Shown: piece by piece, positions 33,520 through 48,500 of the stretch | Layout of the letters: every line of letters begins with the position of its first letter | Numbering within the stretch: position 1 is the stretch's first letter | DNA from: Pseudomonas indica NBRC 103045 | GTDB lineage: Bacteria > Pseudomonadota > Gammaproteobacteria > Pseudomonadales > Pseudomonadaceae | Assembly: GCF_002091635.1 (NCBI RefSeq) | Contig: NZ_BDAC01000008.1 | Location: forward strand, 124,001 to 188,000 | DNA: 64,000 bases | Reading direction: 5' to 3' | Notes under the pieces: generated by a model | What the model saw: only the letters and a program-made list of their open reading frames with translations | Database searches by the model: none | What the model was told of the DNA's origin: nothing | Program-made: the position numbers and the translations under genes

Positions 33520-36500
33520 TTACTGAGGAACGATATCAACTGGCCATTTAGGCTGGTTCTGGAAGCCCTTGAACTTCACCGAAAGGCCCTTCACATCCAT
33601 CGGTACGCCTTTCATTCGCTCCACCTTGCCGGTCTTCATATCGATGAAGCCGAGGCTCCTGCGTTTCGATCCGTCCACTTCGTCTTCCACCAGCGCCAGC
33701 ACACCATTGGCCTGCTGCATGTCGTCCATGGAGAGGATGCGGGGTTGGTTGCCGAAGTCTTCGGTGAAGGAGATGTCTGTCTCACCGTAGTCCCAGCTCA
33801 GCTTGCAGCCATTAAGCAGTAGGAGAGTGCCTTGCCAATTCGCCAGCGCGGCACCGCAACGAAGGTCAGCGGAAATATTACCTCCCACCGGGAATCTCTC
33901 CCCTCCCCACGGGCCAGACCGAAGACCATGGATAGCCAGCTCCGGCTTAGTTTCACCACCTTCTTCGGAATTCCCTTCATCAATGAGATACAGATAATGC
34001 GCAATATTGCTCATTGAATCGTCGAGCAGATCGACACGATTGTTATCCCAAATGCTCTCGTCACGCTGCGCCAATGTTTCCAAGTCATATTTTTCGTAAC
34101 GGAAGCCATCCGACGTATCTGCCCCAGCCAACCACAAGGCCCCCGTGTTATCGATATCGACGCTGCGATAAGTCGCATCGAGCACCTTTACTTCGTTCAG
34201 TGCACCATTGAAACCACGCTGGCGAAGCAGGCGGCTGGACTCATCATTGCCGCCAGCCATATATACATCGAACTCCGGTATTGACTGGGCACTGGCCGGA
34301 TCACTTCCTAAACGTACTTCCAAAGCATCGTCGAAGCGATCATCGTCACTATCCGAAGCATTGCTTCGACTGCCATGTTGCAACTCATCGGCATTACACA
34401 GCAGATCTAGATCGTCGTCTGGGCACGGTGTGAAGTTGACGATGCGCGAGCGATCTTCGGCAGGTATGCCAAACAAGGTATTTTCACCCAGCGATTGCAG
34501 CACGCTGGCCCCGTTCTTGACCGGGCTTTCGTCCTGCTCCACAGCCATGAAGGACATCACCACACGGTGGTCGTTGGCTGGGATTTCGAAGCGATAGCCG
34601 GTTCTCACATCGTAATAGGCATCACTGTAGAGCCTCTCGCTGTCCAGGGACTGCCTGCCCGCCTCATCAGCAAACACATATAGCGCTGCCACCGGGCCAG
34701 ACCCACCAGTGTTGTAATCATATTTGCGCAGACTCAACCATCCGTCTTGGGCACTCAGCTCGCCATCGCCACTGGATGTGCTTTGGACATAGCCCGGCCC
34801 CCAATACGCCGGGCGCGAGCGCAGGGCCGGTTTGGCGAGAAGAGACTTTCCACTGACGTTGTAGTACCTGTCGAGCACCCGAATATACGCTCGCCCGGTA
34901 GGCGGTAAATAATATTCGCGGCTAACCAGTAAATCGCCACTCAATGCCGTCAAAGGCCCGCGCCAGAGCGGCTTATTCTCAACCTGACTGTAACTGCGCA
35001 GCATACGTAAATTATTCGAATTATTATTACTGGATACCGATTCGCCACTGGACTCGCTGACATAACCTTCCAGTTCGAGGGCCTGCCAGAAACCGATCTC
35101 GCTATAGTTTCGAGGATCGTAGAATTGCACCCGCCCCATCGAATCGACGCTGATATCCAAGCCAGCCTCAGTAGGTAACGACAACGTCGTTCCCGACGAA
35201 ACCACGCCCAAGTCATCGGCAGGGTTTTCTGGGTCAGTGCCATCGACGAACAGCTCATCCCCATCGCCACGCCCGGCACCATCGCTATCGAACTTCTTCG
35301 GCGACAGCCCAAGGTCCACCTCGAATCGATCCGGCAGACCATCGCCGTCCGTATCGAGGACACGAGGATGGGTGCCGTTCCGGAATTCCTCCAGGTTGCT
35401 CAGCCCATCGCCATCCTCGTCGCCATCAGCCGCGGCGTTCATAAGGTCGTAGTCGACTTCGAACTTATCCTCCATGCCGTCGTCGTCGCTATCGCGCTTG
35501 TCCGGGCGGGTTCCATAGCGCTCGACTTCGTCGTAGTCGTACAGACCGTCGTCGTCGGTATCCGCCTTGAGCGGGCTGCTGCCAACCTGGATCTCGCGGT
35601 CGTCGGTCAGCCAGTCGCCATCCGTGTCGCGTAGCGTCGGGTCGGTCCCGTAGGTGTCGACCTCGTCGGCATCGCGCAAGGTATCGCCGTCGCTATCGCT
35701 GTTGCGTGGATCGGTACCCAGTTCCTGCTCCTGGAGATTGGTGAGCGTGTCTTCGTCCCAATCCTCCTGCGCAACACCCGGATCGGCCTGGAGCGGATCC
35801 AGGTCGTGATACAGCTCGAACCCATCCCAGAGCAGATCGCCGTCGCTGTCCCGCTCGTCCAGCCTGGTCCCCAGCAAGGTTTCGTTGATGTCGGAGATGC
35901 CATCTCCGTCGCTGTCCACATGGCCCGGGAGCCGGCCGATCTGGAGGCGATAAGAGCCATCGGCGACCGGTATATAGGTGGCGGTCATCCCTTGAAGGTC
36001 CACAGTGCAGTAATGGCTCTCCCGCATCGTCACGTTCGGGAAGACATACCGACCCTGGACATCGCGCAAATGGACCTCATCCGTAAGGCCATAGCCACCA
36101 TTACGGAACATGGAATGTCCAGGCTGGCATCCCCACACGGTGTCGTAAGGCACTCGATAGAAGCGGTTCTCGATTCGACCGTCGCGATGCAGCACGACCT
36201 GCATATCCACGACGTCATCATCGGAATCGGCGAACGGTGCCTTCCAGCCGGTCCAGCTCAGGACCATTCGATCGTCGAGGCTGGCAACATGGAACTCACG
36301 GTTACCAAGATTGCCTTGCGAATACCGGAACGGCACATCGGTGATACCGCCAATCGTTACTTCCTGATTGATGATGCTGACTTGGACTTCCTTATTGGCG
36401 AACGCGTAGTCGTCCGGCAACGTGAGCCACGCATAGTTGTCCTGGTACGCCTGCCCCAGATCGCCAGTCAACGGCGCGGTGTAGTTTTCATCGGCGGACA

Positions 36501-39500
36501 GGTAGACATCCCCCACCTCGGCCCGCCCGTCGACTGCCAGATGAACCTGGCGCTCAGCCGTTACGGGGAAGCCCAGCACTTCTTTTTCCAGATGGACGAT
36601 CCAATCGGCATTCTCGCGGCGGTCGATGTCGTCGAAGACGAAGGTTCCGTCCGCATCGGTGACAACGGACGTTTCGCCAATACCGAACAGAGTCGCCATC
36701 AGCGAAGGCGCTTCGACGTTACCGCCACGACTGAGCGTGACCTTCACGCCAGCCAGCGGAGCATCCAGGAGATTGGTCACGCGGCCTGCAATGCTGCTCG
36801 GCGGGATGGCTTCCACATCCAGGTCGAGCGTCTGCACCCCGACGTTTCCATTGCTGTCGGTAGCACGCACTTCGAAATGCACGGTGCCTTCGGCCGGTAG
36901 CGTCAGCTGCTGTACATGTTGGCCCGATCCGTTGAATACGGCCTGTTGCTCGCCATCCATCAACAGCTCGACCTGCCCCACGATGCCCGCATCCTGTACG
37001 TCCAGCGTCAGAGTGATCGGGTCGCCCGTGTAGAACGGTCCCTCGCCATGGCTGATGGCAATGGTCGGCGCCACGGTATCCGGCACCTTGGGTTCGCTGT
37101 CGCGGCCGTCCGGAATGCCGTCGTTGTCGTAGTCGGGGTTCTGGTAATCCAGGCCGAGCGGTATTTCCTCCGCATCGGGCATGCCGTCCCCATCGGAATC
37201 GACCAAACCGCTCCAGTTGGCCAACTGCCGGTGCTCTTCGTAGGTCAGCCCGACCTCCTCGAAGGTGGCCGAACTCAACTCGTTGAGAATGCGCTGGGTC
37301 TCGGCGCCGCTGTAGTTCTGCACCGCATAGTGCATCAGCACCTGCCGGCTGCGCGGCTGCAGGGTCAGCGTAAAGGTCATCGAGTAGTTGTCGCCGCTCA
37401 GCGACACGGCGCTGGGCTTGAGCGTCGAGCGCGGGTCGCCGAACAGATGCCCCATGGCCGGATCACTGCCCGCTTCACCGGACGAGGAGTCGTCGGTCAG
37501 CAGGTAGTAATCGTCGGCGCCAAACGACCTGTCCCCGGAGGACGTGTTGATGAGGTAAGTGGAACCATCCGAGCCCAGGTTGCCGCTGATGGTGACCGGC
37601 ACGGTCACCGCGCTGTCGCCCGGGTTCTCGATCAGCTCCAGGAAGCGCGCGTAGTTCCGGTTTTCCGGCACGTAGATCTTCCGGCTGACGAGCAAGCCAC
37701 CCGCCATGCTCCGAGCCGGCAAGGTCACTTCACGGCCATTCAGACGGAGCAGACCCTGGCCGACATTGGGGAAGCCCTCACCGTTGACAGTCAGATACTG
37801 ACCACCGTCATAGGCATCGCTGGAGCCGTCGTTGATGCTGCCGTTGCTGGTGATATCCCACCGATAGTTGTTGCCATAAAGGTTGTACGTAAATCCAACC
37901 GCCCCCTCATAGCTCAGGGCACTATCCGGGATCAGGCCAGTGGCGCGGCGACCTTCCGCTTCCAACCGCAGCGGCGGTACGGACACCTCTTCGCTTTCGA
38001 CCGGAATATCCACTGGCAGGTGCGCGGTCATGCGCTGGGCACCGAACAGGGCACTGGCACGCACCTCCAGGCGAGTTTCCCTACTCAGCACCACCAGGCT
38101 GTAGCGCCCATCGCTGCCGGTGGTCGCCTGAACGGCATTCACCTCTACCAGCGCACCCGCCACCGCGTTACCGAGCTTGTCCACCACCGAGCCGCTGAAA
38201 TGCAACTCGGGCACCGTATTGATCGGGACATTCAGCTCCGCCGTACTGACGTTGCCATTGCTGTCGGTCGCCCTTACTTGCAGCAGGGTGTTCTCGGTGT
38301 TCGGCAGGATCACCGAGAAGGTCTGGGTGCCACCCTGGGTACGGGTTTCGACCAATTCACCGTCCTGCAGCAGCTCGACCTTGGCAACGATCCCGTTGTC
38401 GGCGACGAGAGCAGTCACCTCCAGCGGATCGCCACCGTAGCGACGGGCAGGGGTCAGCGGCTGGATGCTGACAGTCGGTCCCACGGCATCCGGCACCATC
38501 GGCTCGGTGTCCTGGCCATCGGGAATGCCATCGTCATCGCTGTCCGGGTCGTTGATGTCCGAACCCAGGCGGATTTCATCCGCGTCGCTCAGGCCATCTT
38601 CATCCTGGTCATAGAAGGCGAAGAAGTTCACCACCTTGCCGGCCAGGGTGGTATCGAGGTTATCCAGCCCCAGGTTCTTCAGGCTGCGCAGTTTGTTCGC
38701 CGTGGCGACCGCAGCCTCGGTAGAGCCTTCCAGGGTGGCGAAGTGCATGATCACTCGCCGCTCGCCCGCCGGAATGCGTACCTGGTAGTCGGTCTGCCAC
38801 AGGCGACCGTTCTGGTTGACGAAGCTGACGCCCTGGCGACGCTGGGCATTGCCGGCGAACACATGCAACAGCACCGGACGGGTCGCCACCGAGGTGTCGC
38901 GCAGTGCGAGGTAGTCATCCTCAGTGGTCAGTTGTGTGTCGCCGCTGCTGGTCACCACGGCAACCTGGCTGTCGCTCGCCGCGCCGTAGTAGGACTGCAA
39001 CCGCACGGTCGCTACCTGCTCCTGGCCTGTCGGGTTGTCGAGGATTTCCAGGTAACGGACATAGGCCCCGCCAACGTTCGGCACCAGCACGCGACGGCTG
39101 ACGACCAGGTTGTTGATCCGGCGTGCCTCATAGTGGTACTCGCGGCCGTTAGCCGAACTGGTGGCTTGGTTGGTCGAGTAGTAGTTGTAGGAGCTGCCGT
39201 TGATATACAACCGGAACGCCGTATTACCGTCGATGGCAGAGCCAGTCGTGCCGTTCACATAGCCGTTGTAATAGAAGGTCCAGCTCCGATTGTTCTCGTC
39301 GCTGACCGTGCGATAGCCGTTGATATTCGGCCGGTCATCGCCCGCCTGCTTCGGATCGGTGCCATCGACGAAACGCTCGTTGATGTCGCGGCGGCCGCCG
39401 GCATCGCCGTCCGCCTTCAGCGGATCGCTCGGCGGTACGCCCAGGACCTCCCAGCCATCCAGCATCTCATCGCCGTCGGTATCGGCCGTACGCGGCAAGG

Positions 39501-42500
39501 TACCCACCTGGAATTCCTGCAGGTTGGTCAGGCCATCGTTGTCGGTATCGTCCGACGCGTTGAGGTTGAGCAGGTCGTGATCGACCTCGAACTTGTCCGG
39601 TATACCGTCATCGTCGCTGTCCGGCTTCAGCGGGTCGGTGCCATGGGTATAGATTTCGGCGTAGTCATCCAGGCCGTCGTTATCGCTGTCCGGCTGGCCC
39701 GGCAGGGTACCGCGGCTGACTTCGTCGGCATCGAGGACACGATCCAAATCGGTGTCACGGGTCAGCGGATTGGACAGGTGCACCAGCACCTCAGCGCCAT
39801 CGTTCAGACCATCGCCGTCGGTGTCGGGCACGCGCGGATGGCTGCCGGCTTCCTGCTCCTGCAGGTTGTTCAGGCCGTCGTCATCGCTGTCGAGCGCGGC
39901 CTGACCATCGTTGCTGCGCGGATCGAAGCCGTAGCGGCGCTCGAATCCATCGAGCAGGCCGTCGCCGTCGCTGTCGGCCACGTTCGGGAGCAGGCCAAGC
40001 GGCACTTCATCCGCGTCGGCGACGCCATCCAGATCGCTGTCCACCTGGGTCGTCCAGTTGGCGATGTCGCGATGCTCTTCGACCGTCAAGTCCCGCTCTT
40101 CGTAATTGGCTGCGGACAATTCCTCAAGGATGCGCTTGACCTCCGCCCGGCTGCTGTTCTGCACGGCGTAGTGCAGCAGTGCCTTGCGGCTGCGCGGTGG
40201 CAGGGCGAGCGTATAGGTAACCGAGTAATTGTCCGCGCTGGCCGAAGCCGAACTCGGCTGGACGGGTGCATTCAAGCCGCCGAACAGAAGGCCGGACGCC
40301 GTGCGACCGCCGTTGTCCGTACCGTCGTCGGTGATCAGATAGCGGTCGAGCGTGTTGAACACGAGGTCGCCCGAGGAGGTAGCGGTGATAAGGCGTCCAT
40401 CGTTGTAGAAGTTGCCCTGAATCCGTACCGGAACGGTAACGGTCTGATCCGAAGTGTTCTCGAACAAGTCCAGGTAACGCGCATAGCTGCGATCCGCAGG
40501 CACATACAGTTTGCGACTCACGCGCACCGAACCCATCTGCTTCTCGGGCAAGGTCAGCTCACGGCCGGATAGACGCAGCAAGAACGGATACGGCGAATCG
40601 TTGGTGTAATAGGAGCCGTTGACCAACAGATACTGTGAATTATTGAACGCGTAGTTGGTGCCGGTCCGCACGATCCCATAGTAGGTATCCAAGTTCCACT
40701 GCTGTTGGTTGTTCAGTGTCTTGTAGCGATTCTGCTCGCGGGCCTCGTAAGCCAGGTGACGGGCCTGGATCGGCTCGAATGCACGGCGGCCCTGGGCAGC
40801 CAGCACCAGGTCGCCGACATCGCGCGAACCGCCGCGCACCACGTCGAACACCGCACTCAGGGCCGTGACGTTCTGGTTGCCGAAGCGAGCCGTGGCCTTG
40901 ACCTGAGGCTCCAGCAGGACGGTGGAGGTTTGGGCAGCAAAACGCCCTTGGCTGTCGGTGGACGCCACTGCCGCGCCATCGGTGGAAACCGGGCCGTTGT
41001 GGAAGAAATCGATCTCGTCGACGAAGGTCCAGTTACCGTTCGCCTTGAGCGTTACCCGGACGTAGCGGCTGCTCATATTGAGCCCGCCGATATCCAGGGA
41101 ACGACGCGGAGCGGTGGAGCTGCTGCTGAAGTTATTGGCACTGCTCACCGGCACATTGAGGCTACCTGCAGCCACCCAGTTATCGCCGACCTTCCGGAAG
41201 ACCTCGATCGACGGCAACACGCGGTCGGTGGTGCTGCTCTGAGTGGAGCCAACCTTGATGGTGTCGATGACGACGCTACGGCCGAAATCGAAATCGATAT
41301 TGATGGTCGGCTGGTTGTTCCAGCCCAACCACTCGTAGGCGTTGCCCTGCCCCAGGTTGGCGTTGTAGCCGGCCACACCGATCTGGTTATCGATCAGTTG
41401 CCCACCCGACTCATCCCGGTAGGAGGAATGGGTAGCCGTGTCGATGACATAGCTCATGGGCTCTATGTTGCTGCCGCCCAGGCTGTTGACGATGGCGATG
41501 GCAGCGCCTTCAACCGGATTGCCGGCGCTGTCCACTACACGCCCCGTCACTTGGGAGCCTACGTCGGCAAGCAGGTCGAAGCGGGAAACCGGAGTGCGGC
41601 GCTCATTGCCGTTGGTATCGACCGCGCTGGCTTCCACCTGCAACTCGCTGCCCTGCGCCGGCACGGCGATGACGTGCTGGTATGGCGCCTCGCCGTAAGT
41701 GGCCACGGCGGAACCGTTGACGTAGAAGGTCACCGAGACCACGCGTCCGTTGTCGCTGGCACTGGCCTGCAGACGAACCTGCTGGCCATATACCAGGCTG
41801 GCGCCGGCAGTTGGCGAAGTCAGGCTGACCTGCGGCAGTTCGAGGTCCTTCTCCAACGGCTGGCTGTCTTCGCCGTCGAACAGGCCGTCCTTGTCCGTAT
41901 CCGGATCGAGCGGATCGAGGCCCGCCAGAATCTCGGCCTTGTCGGTCATGCCGTCGCCGTCGGTATCGGCGACTTTCGGGTTGGTCAGGGTTTCGAGCAG
42001 CTCCTGCTTGTTGGTCAGCCCGTCGCCGTCGTAATCCTGGTTAGCATCCGCCTTGTTCTTCGGATTGAGGATGTCCGCATAAGGGCCCTTGAGCTCGATG
42101 AAATCGGACAGACCATCGTCATCAGTGTCCGCCAGATCCGGTCTGGTGGTGTGGGTATAAATCTCGTCGTAGTCGCTGATACCGTCATCATCGCTGTCGG
42201 CTTTGCGCGGATTCGATTTGTTCGCCACTTCCGCGTTATCCAGCACACGGTCGAGATCGGTGTCTTCGCTCAGCGGATCGCTGTTGCGCAGATCGACCTC
42301 CTCACCGTCGGACAACTGGTCCTCGTCGCTGTCGACCTGGCGAGGATGCGTGCCCAGCTCCTGCTCACGCAGGTTGCTCAGGCCATCGCCATCCGTATCC
42401 AAGTGCTGCTCGCCCGCCACCAACGGATTGAAGCCGTACTTGACCTCGAAACCGTCCAGCAAACCGTCGCCATCACGGTCCACCTGGAAGGCGCTGGTGC

Positions 42501-45500
42501 CGTGGGCGAATTCGTAGATGTCCTTGAGGCCGTCGTTGTCGCTGTCCTTGAGGGTCAGCTCACGCATCATCACCAGCACGTTCGGGTGGTAGACGCTGTG
42601 TATCGCATTGGAGGCATCGATATACCAGGGATCAACCGGCGCATAACCGAAGTACACATGGCCATTGCCATATGGATAGCGGATAGCGGTCACGCGCTTC
42701 TCGTAGCGGGCACCGCTGAAGGCCAGCGGGGTCACCGACGAATCGAGGCCGTCCAATGGCAAATAGGCGTAGCCGGGATAGTTCGTGGCACGTTGCGACC
42801 ACCAGGAGCCTGCCTTGCCCTCACTCACCTCCGACCAGCGATAGAACGGCCGCAGGGTGATGGAATTGCCCGTCCATACCGAACTGGCGGTGGGAGTGCC
42901 CGGCATATCGATCAGGCTGTTGGAGCTGTTGTAGTGCTCGTTGAACACCAGCACGCCGCCGTTCTGCACGAAGCTGAACACTTTGCTGCGGTTATTGGAA
43001 TAGCTGCTATTTCCGTGGTTATTACGCGAGCTGTCGACGATCAACATATCCAGTTGGGACAGGTCGAACGTCGCCAGATTGCTCACCAGCACCGGTTCGA
43101 ATCCAGCCCGCTCGATGATCGCTTGCTGATAAGCCTGGCCAGCGTTGAAGCGGGCATTGAAGTAGCCCACCCGCACCTTCGGCAGTTGCAGGGTAATGGT
43201 GCCCACGTCGGTGGTACCGCCCCAGACCGGATCGATCTCGGCCGAGGCATTGGTTACTGCCTCGTTACCCAATAGACCATTGGCGATGACCGTGACCTTG
43301 CCGGGCGCTACCGGCACTCCCGGAATCACGAAACTGCCATTGCTCTGGACGATCGCGGTCAGGCCAAGGGCCTCGACCTGGGCACCGGCAACCGGCTGAC
43401 CGCTACTGTCGAGTACGCGGCCGATCACGGTGGTCAGCGGGTCCTCGATCAGGCTGTACGTGTGTTCGCCGGTACGCCCCTGGTTGTTGTTGGTGTCGAT
43501 GGCCACCAGCTCCAGGCGCAGGCTGTCCGCCTCGGTGGGCAGGTTCATCGTATGGGTGAACGGCGCGCTGGTGAGCAGCGCGATCTGCGAGCCATTCAGC
43601 AGCACCGAGACTTTGGCCACACGGCCGTTGTCCTGCAGGCTCGGGGTGATGGTCAGGCGCAGCCCCTTGATCAGTTGCTGGCCCGGTGCGGGATTGAGCA
43701 GCCGTACCACCGGGGCCTGGGTGTCCTTGACCAGCGGCTCGCTGTCTTCATCGTCGCGCAGCCCATCGCCATCGGTATCCGCCTTCAGCGGATCGGTGCC
43801 GAGCTGATCGACCTCCACACCGTCCTTGAGCGTATCGCCGTCGGTATCGGGATTGTCGATGATCGTGCCCAGCAACGCCTCGCGTGCGTTGGTCAAGCCG
43901 TCGCTGTCCTTGTCGGCCAGGCCATCGGCAGGATCGTTCGGATTGAGCCCGACCTGCAGTTCGAGCGGGTCCAGAATGCCATCGCCATCGGTGTCCTTCT
44001 TCAGTGGCGAAGACGCCGGAATATTGCTGACTTCCGCCCCGTCGGACAGGCCGTCACCATCGGTGTCCGGATTCAGCGGATTGGTGCCGTGGGTCCGCAC
44101 TTCGCTGCCATCGGACAGACCATCGCCGTCGCTGTCGATCACGCGCAGCTTGGTGCCCAGGGTGGCCTCCTCCAGGTTGGACAGGCCATCGCCATCCAGG
44201 TCATCGGCGCCATCTTCGATACCGTTGCCATTGCTGTCGCGCTGGCTCGGATCGAGCCCTTCGGTTTCCAGCTCCAGCTTGTTGGTCAGGCCATCGCCAT
44301 CGAAATCGGCGAGCGGATCGAACACCTGCAGCTGCATGGCGTTACCCAGCACCACCGGCTTGGCCGGCGACCCGGACAGCGTGCCGCTGAGCGTGAGCGG
44401 ATGCACACCGCCGTCGACGATAGTGTTATCCGCCTCGGTGAAGAATTCGGGGACGACTAGCGTACGCGTCGGGCTGTAGTACCAATTGAAGCCTTGTGTC
44501 CGACCGGCCAACTCCGCACGGCCATTGCTCACGCCAGACCAGCTGATGTTGTTGGCCAGCAGCAACGGCACTTGGTAGTTCTGCCCGGCCAGCACCTTGA
44601 CCGGCCCTACGACGTTGAACAAGGCATGGGGCGCACAGATATCGCCCGCCTGCTCGCGAACGCCGTCATTGCGAGCCACGCCACGCAGACCGGAGCCGGC
44701 GGTATCGAAACGGTAGCAGCGGCCCAGTTCGAGCGCCTGCTGCGGTACGAACGTAAGAGTACGCCCGCCATCAGTCAGGCTGATCGTGCCCGTGCGCAGC
44801 GTCGTGCCTTGGTAGAACTTCAGCGCTTCGCCACTCGGCAGGCTCACCGGCTCGTCGTACTCGAAATAAGCACGCAACTGGGTACCTTCACGGGCCTCGA
44901 TGACGCTGCGCACGATTTCCGGCGGTTGCACCGTGAAATTGATCCGGAAGGTGCTGTCCAGGTCGAGCTGCGGCAGATCCGCCACCGGACCGGCCAAACT
45001 GACGGTGACCTCTTCATAGGTCTCGTTGCTGACGGCAAACGAGGCAAGGCCACTGACCAGGGAAATCGGTGCAGCCGACGGTTGTCCGTTGATCTGTGCC
45101 GACCCGGTCGCACGGGCCTGTACGGTCAGGTTCACCGGTTTACCATCCAGCTGGCTGATCGCATTGCCGAAGCGGTCCTGCAATGCAACCTGCAGGCGCA
45201 CGTCCTGCTTCACGCCACGGACCAGCACATCTCCCGCTTCCTGCGGGCGGCCGCTCTCGTTGAGCAACCGCAGATGGCTGGCTGCAGCCGGGATGACGGT
45301 CAGGTTGAAGGTCGATGCGCAGCAGGTGGTGTAGCCACGGCTGTCGTAGGTGTAACGGATATTGTTGCCCGTACTGGCAAAGGCGAGGCTGTATTGACCG
45401 ACAGTCTGACCGGCCTGCAGCACGAATTGTCCGCGGCCGTCCTTCAATGCCACCTGAACCCGCTCGACGGTCTGGCCATTGCTGGTGACGGTGCCGACCT

Positions 45501-48500
45501 GAACCCCATCACCCGGCAAGACGTGGAAGTCCGCGGTGGGCAGGGTCAGCGTCAGAACGGTGGCCTGGTCGGCGCCGTTGTCATTGAGCTCGCTGTCCTG
45601 GGCTTTCACGGTCACGCCCAGGGTCGAGCCGGCCGGCATCGCCGGGATGTAGCCGAGCAGCAGATTGCGGGTCGGCCCCGACTGGATGCTCAGGTCGTGC
45701 TCGGCACGGGTGATCTGGGTGAACTGCGGCAGGTCGGCCCAGATCTGGTAGTCGCCCACGGTACGGTCAGCGTTGAACGTCCAGGCTGCGTAGCCATTCG
45801 CATCGCTGTTGCTGGTGCCGAGACTCCAGAGGGCACCATCGGACAGACGCCGCAGGCGCCAGCGCACCGGCTGGTCGGCCACCGGTCGCGCGGCCGCATC
45901 CAGTACCTGGACGCGATAGACCGGCCTTTCCTGCACACGGGCCATGGCCGGGTTGTCGCTCGCCTGCTGTTGCTGGAAGCGAACCAGGTTCGGCGATTGG
46001 GTCAAGGCGATGCCGAGGTCTCGGCTGGCCGTCTGCCCGATACGGTCCACCAGTTCGACGCGCAGGCGGTAGGTGCTCTGGTCGGCCTCCGGCAAGGTAT
46101 CCGGAATGCGCAGGTCACGGGCAACAGAATTCCAGTAGCTGCCGGCATTACCGCAATAGAAGTAGTCGTTAGCGGCGCGCTGGCAACTGAAGAGTTCCTG
46201 CGCCTGGCCGCCGATTACTTGTGCTACGCGCACGATGACGCTGCCGGTATCGTCCACGGCATTCAGGTTGGCCAGTTCGAGGCGTGCCAGTCCGCCATAG
46301 ACGCCACGGGCCGGCAAGGTCACCTGCAGGGCCTGGGCGTTGGGCACGGTGTCACGAGAAACCTTGATCGACTTCGGTTGCGCCTCGGTGATCTGGCCAC
46401 GGTTGTCGGTGACCTTGACTTGCAGCGCCTGGGTCAGGCCGGCGGCCGGCACACGCTCGGTACGGCGGTCCTTGACGGTGAAGACGCGATTCGCCAAGCG
46501 CTTGTCGTTGAAATCGTAGTGGTCGGCGAAGCCGTTCCACACGATATCCACCGCCTTGACCAATACGTCGTCTTCGGTGGTCAGGCTGATGTCGAAGCTG
46601 CCCTGCTCGATGAACTGTGCCGGAGCGGTCAGGCTTTCCACGACCGGGAAAGCATCGTCGATTACGGTAACGCGCAGCTCGGCGCTGGCGACGTTACCGG
46701 CGCGGTCGCTGACGTCCAGAGTGAAGACCTGCTCGCCCAGGGTGGAAGCGGTCTCCTGGTAGCTCAGTTGGTTCTGACCGAAGGCCACGGCGACCACCTG
46801 GCCATTGCGCGACAACGTGGCCTTGTCCAGTGCGCCGTTGTCGCTCATCTGCGCCTTCACGGTGAAGGGGAAGCCCCGTACCGCTTTCTTCATATCAACG
46901 AGAACGGCGCTGCCTTCGTAGCTCAAAGCCACTGTCGGCTTGATCGAATCCAGATGGCGGTAGAAGCGCGCCGGGACGGTCTCCGCACTGTTGCCGAACA
47001 CGTCTACCGCGCGGGCCTTGAGGTACTGGCCGGAGAAAGTCTCATCCAGCGCCAGGCTGCCCTGGAACGGCTCGGCCCGGCGCAACGCAACGCGCTGCCA
47101 TGGACCGCTGCTGGCGGACGCGACAAGGAACTCGACCTGAGCGATCGGCTGCTGGCTGGCACCGATCTGGGCACTGACGCTCAGCGGCGACGGTAGCCAG
47201 CTGTGTTCCGGATAATTCAACGCCAGCGTGAAGGGGTTCGCCACACCATCGTTCGGTTGCAGATACAGAGAGCGTGCCGCCGACTCGCGGATCACGCCAT
47301 GGATGTCTTCGGTACGCACACCCAGGGTGAAGGTCTGCCCCATAGGCAGGTTCGCGGGTAGACGCAGACTGGTCTGACCGAGGGCCTGTTTCAGTTCGCC
47401 GACCGGCTGTCCATTGAGCATGAAGGCCAGACCGCGCAGGTTGGTCCCATCCAGGCTCAGGTTCAGCGGCGCATTGGCTGTCAGGACCGCATTCGCCAAT
47501 GGCGCGAACGGTGCGACGCCGCCTCCGACGACACCATAGGGCAAATTGAAGATTCGGACACCCTGGGCGCCCAGGCCGACGGCCAGGCGGTTGCGTTCCA
47601 CGGCAACGGCGGTCGTGCGCTGTGCCAGCGGCAGCGAGCCACCGGCGATCGGCTGGCCAGTTGTGGGATCGAGCGCTGACAGAACGAAACCCTGGCCCTG
47701 AGTCCGCTCGACCCATAGCAGGCCCGCTGCCCAGTACAGGCCGTCGACGGCTTCACCCGCCAGCAACTGGGAACGCTGCCCGGAATGCAGGTCATAGCGC
47801 CACGCAGCGGCACCGGAACGATAGAACAGCGTATCGCCGGAGAAGGCCAACTGGCGGACTTCACCCCCCAACTGAGCGCTGAGTTCCTGAACCGGGCGTA
47901 CGTTCTCTTCGCGCAGATCGACGAGGAACACCCGGCCGCTTTCGCTCAGCACGGCGGCCTGGGTGCCGAAAAGCGCCACTTGGCGCAGGCTCTCCTGCGA
48001 GGTCACCACCAGCTCGCGCTTGAGACCGAGCTGGGTGAGCGAGGCAAGGCGCAGCGAACCGCCGCTGGCCACCACCACATACGAACCGTTGGTGGCCAGA
48101 TCGTTGACCACCAGCTTGTCGAAGACGGTCTGCGCCGCCAGGGTGCTGCGATTCAACGCCATGACACGCTGCAACTGCGGCTGCATGACGAACCAGTAGT
48201 CGCCGCCCGCCGCCACTTGGCCGGCGGCCTGGGTAAAGGCCTGGGACGGATACAGGGTGGACAGCCAGCCACCGTCGCCATCCTGGCGCAGCAGTTGCGC
48301 CCCGAAGTTGTCGGCCGCCACCAGCACTTGACCGCCAGCCAGAGCGAGCCCGCTTACCGTACCGTGAGTGGGCTCCGCCGCGCGGCTGCTGTCATACAGC
48401 GGCAGGAAACCTGCCGCGCCGGAAAGCGGCTGTAGAATCCGCCCGTCGCTGCCACCCAGCCAGAGCTTGCCGGACGCCCACTGCGCGCGGGCCGGCTCCG

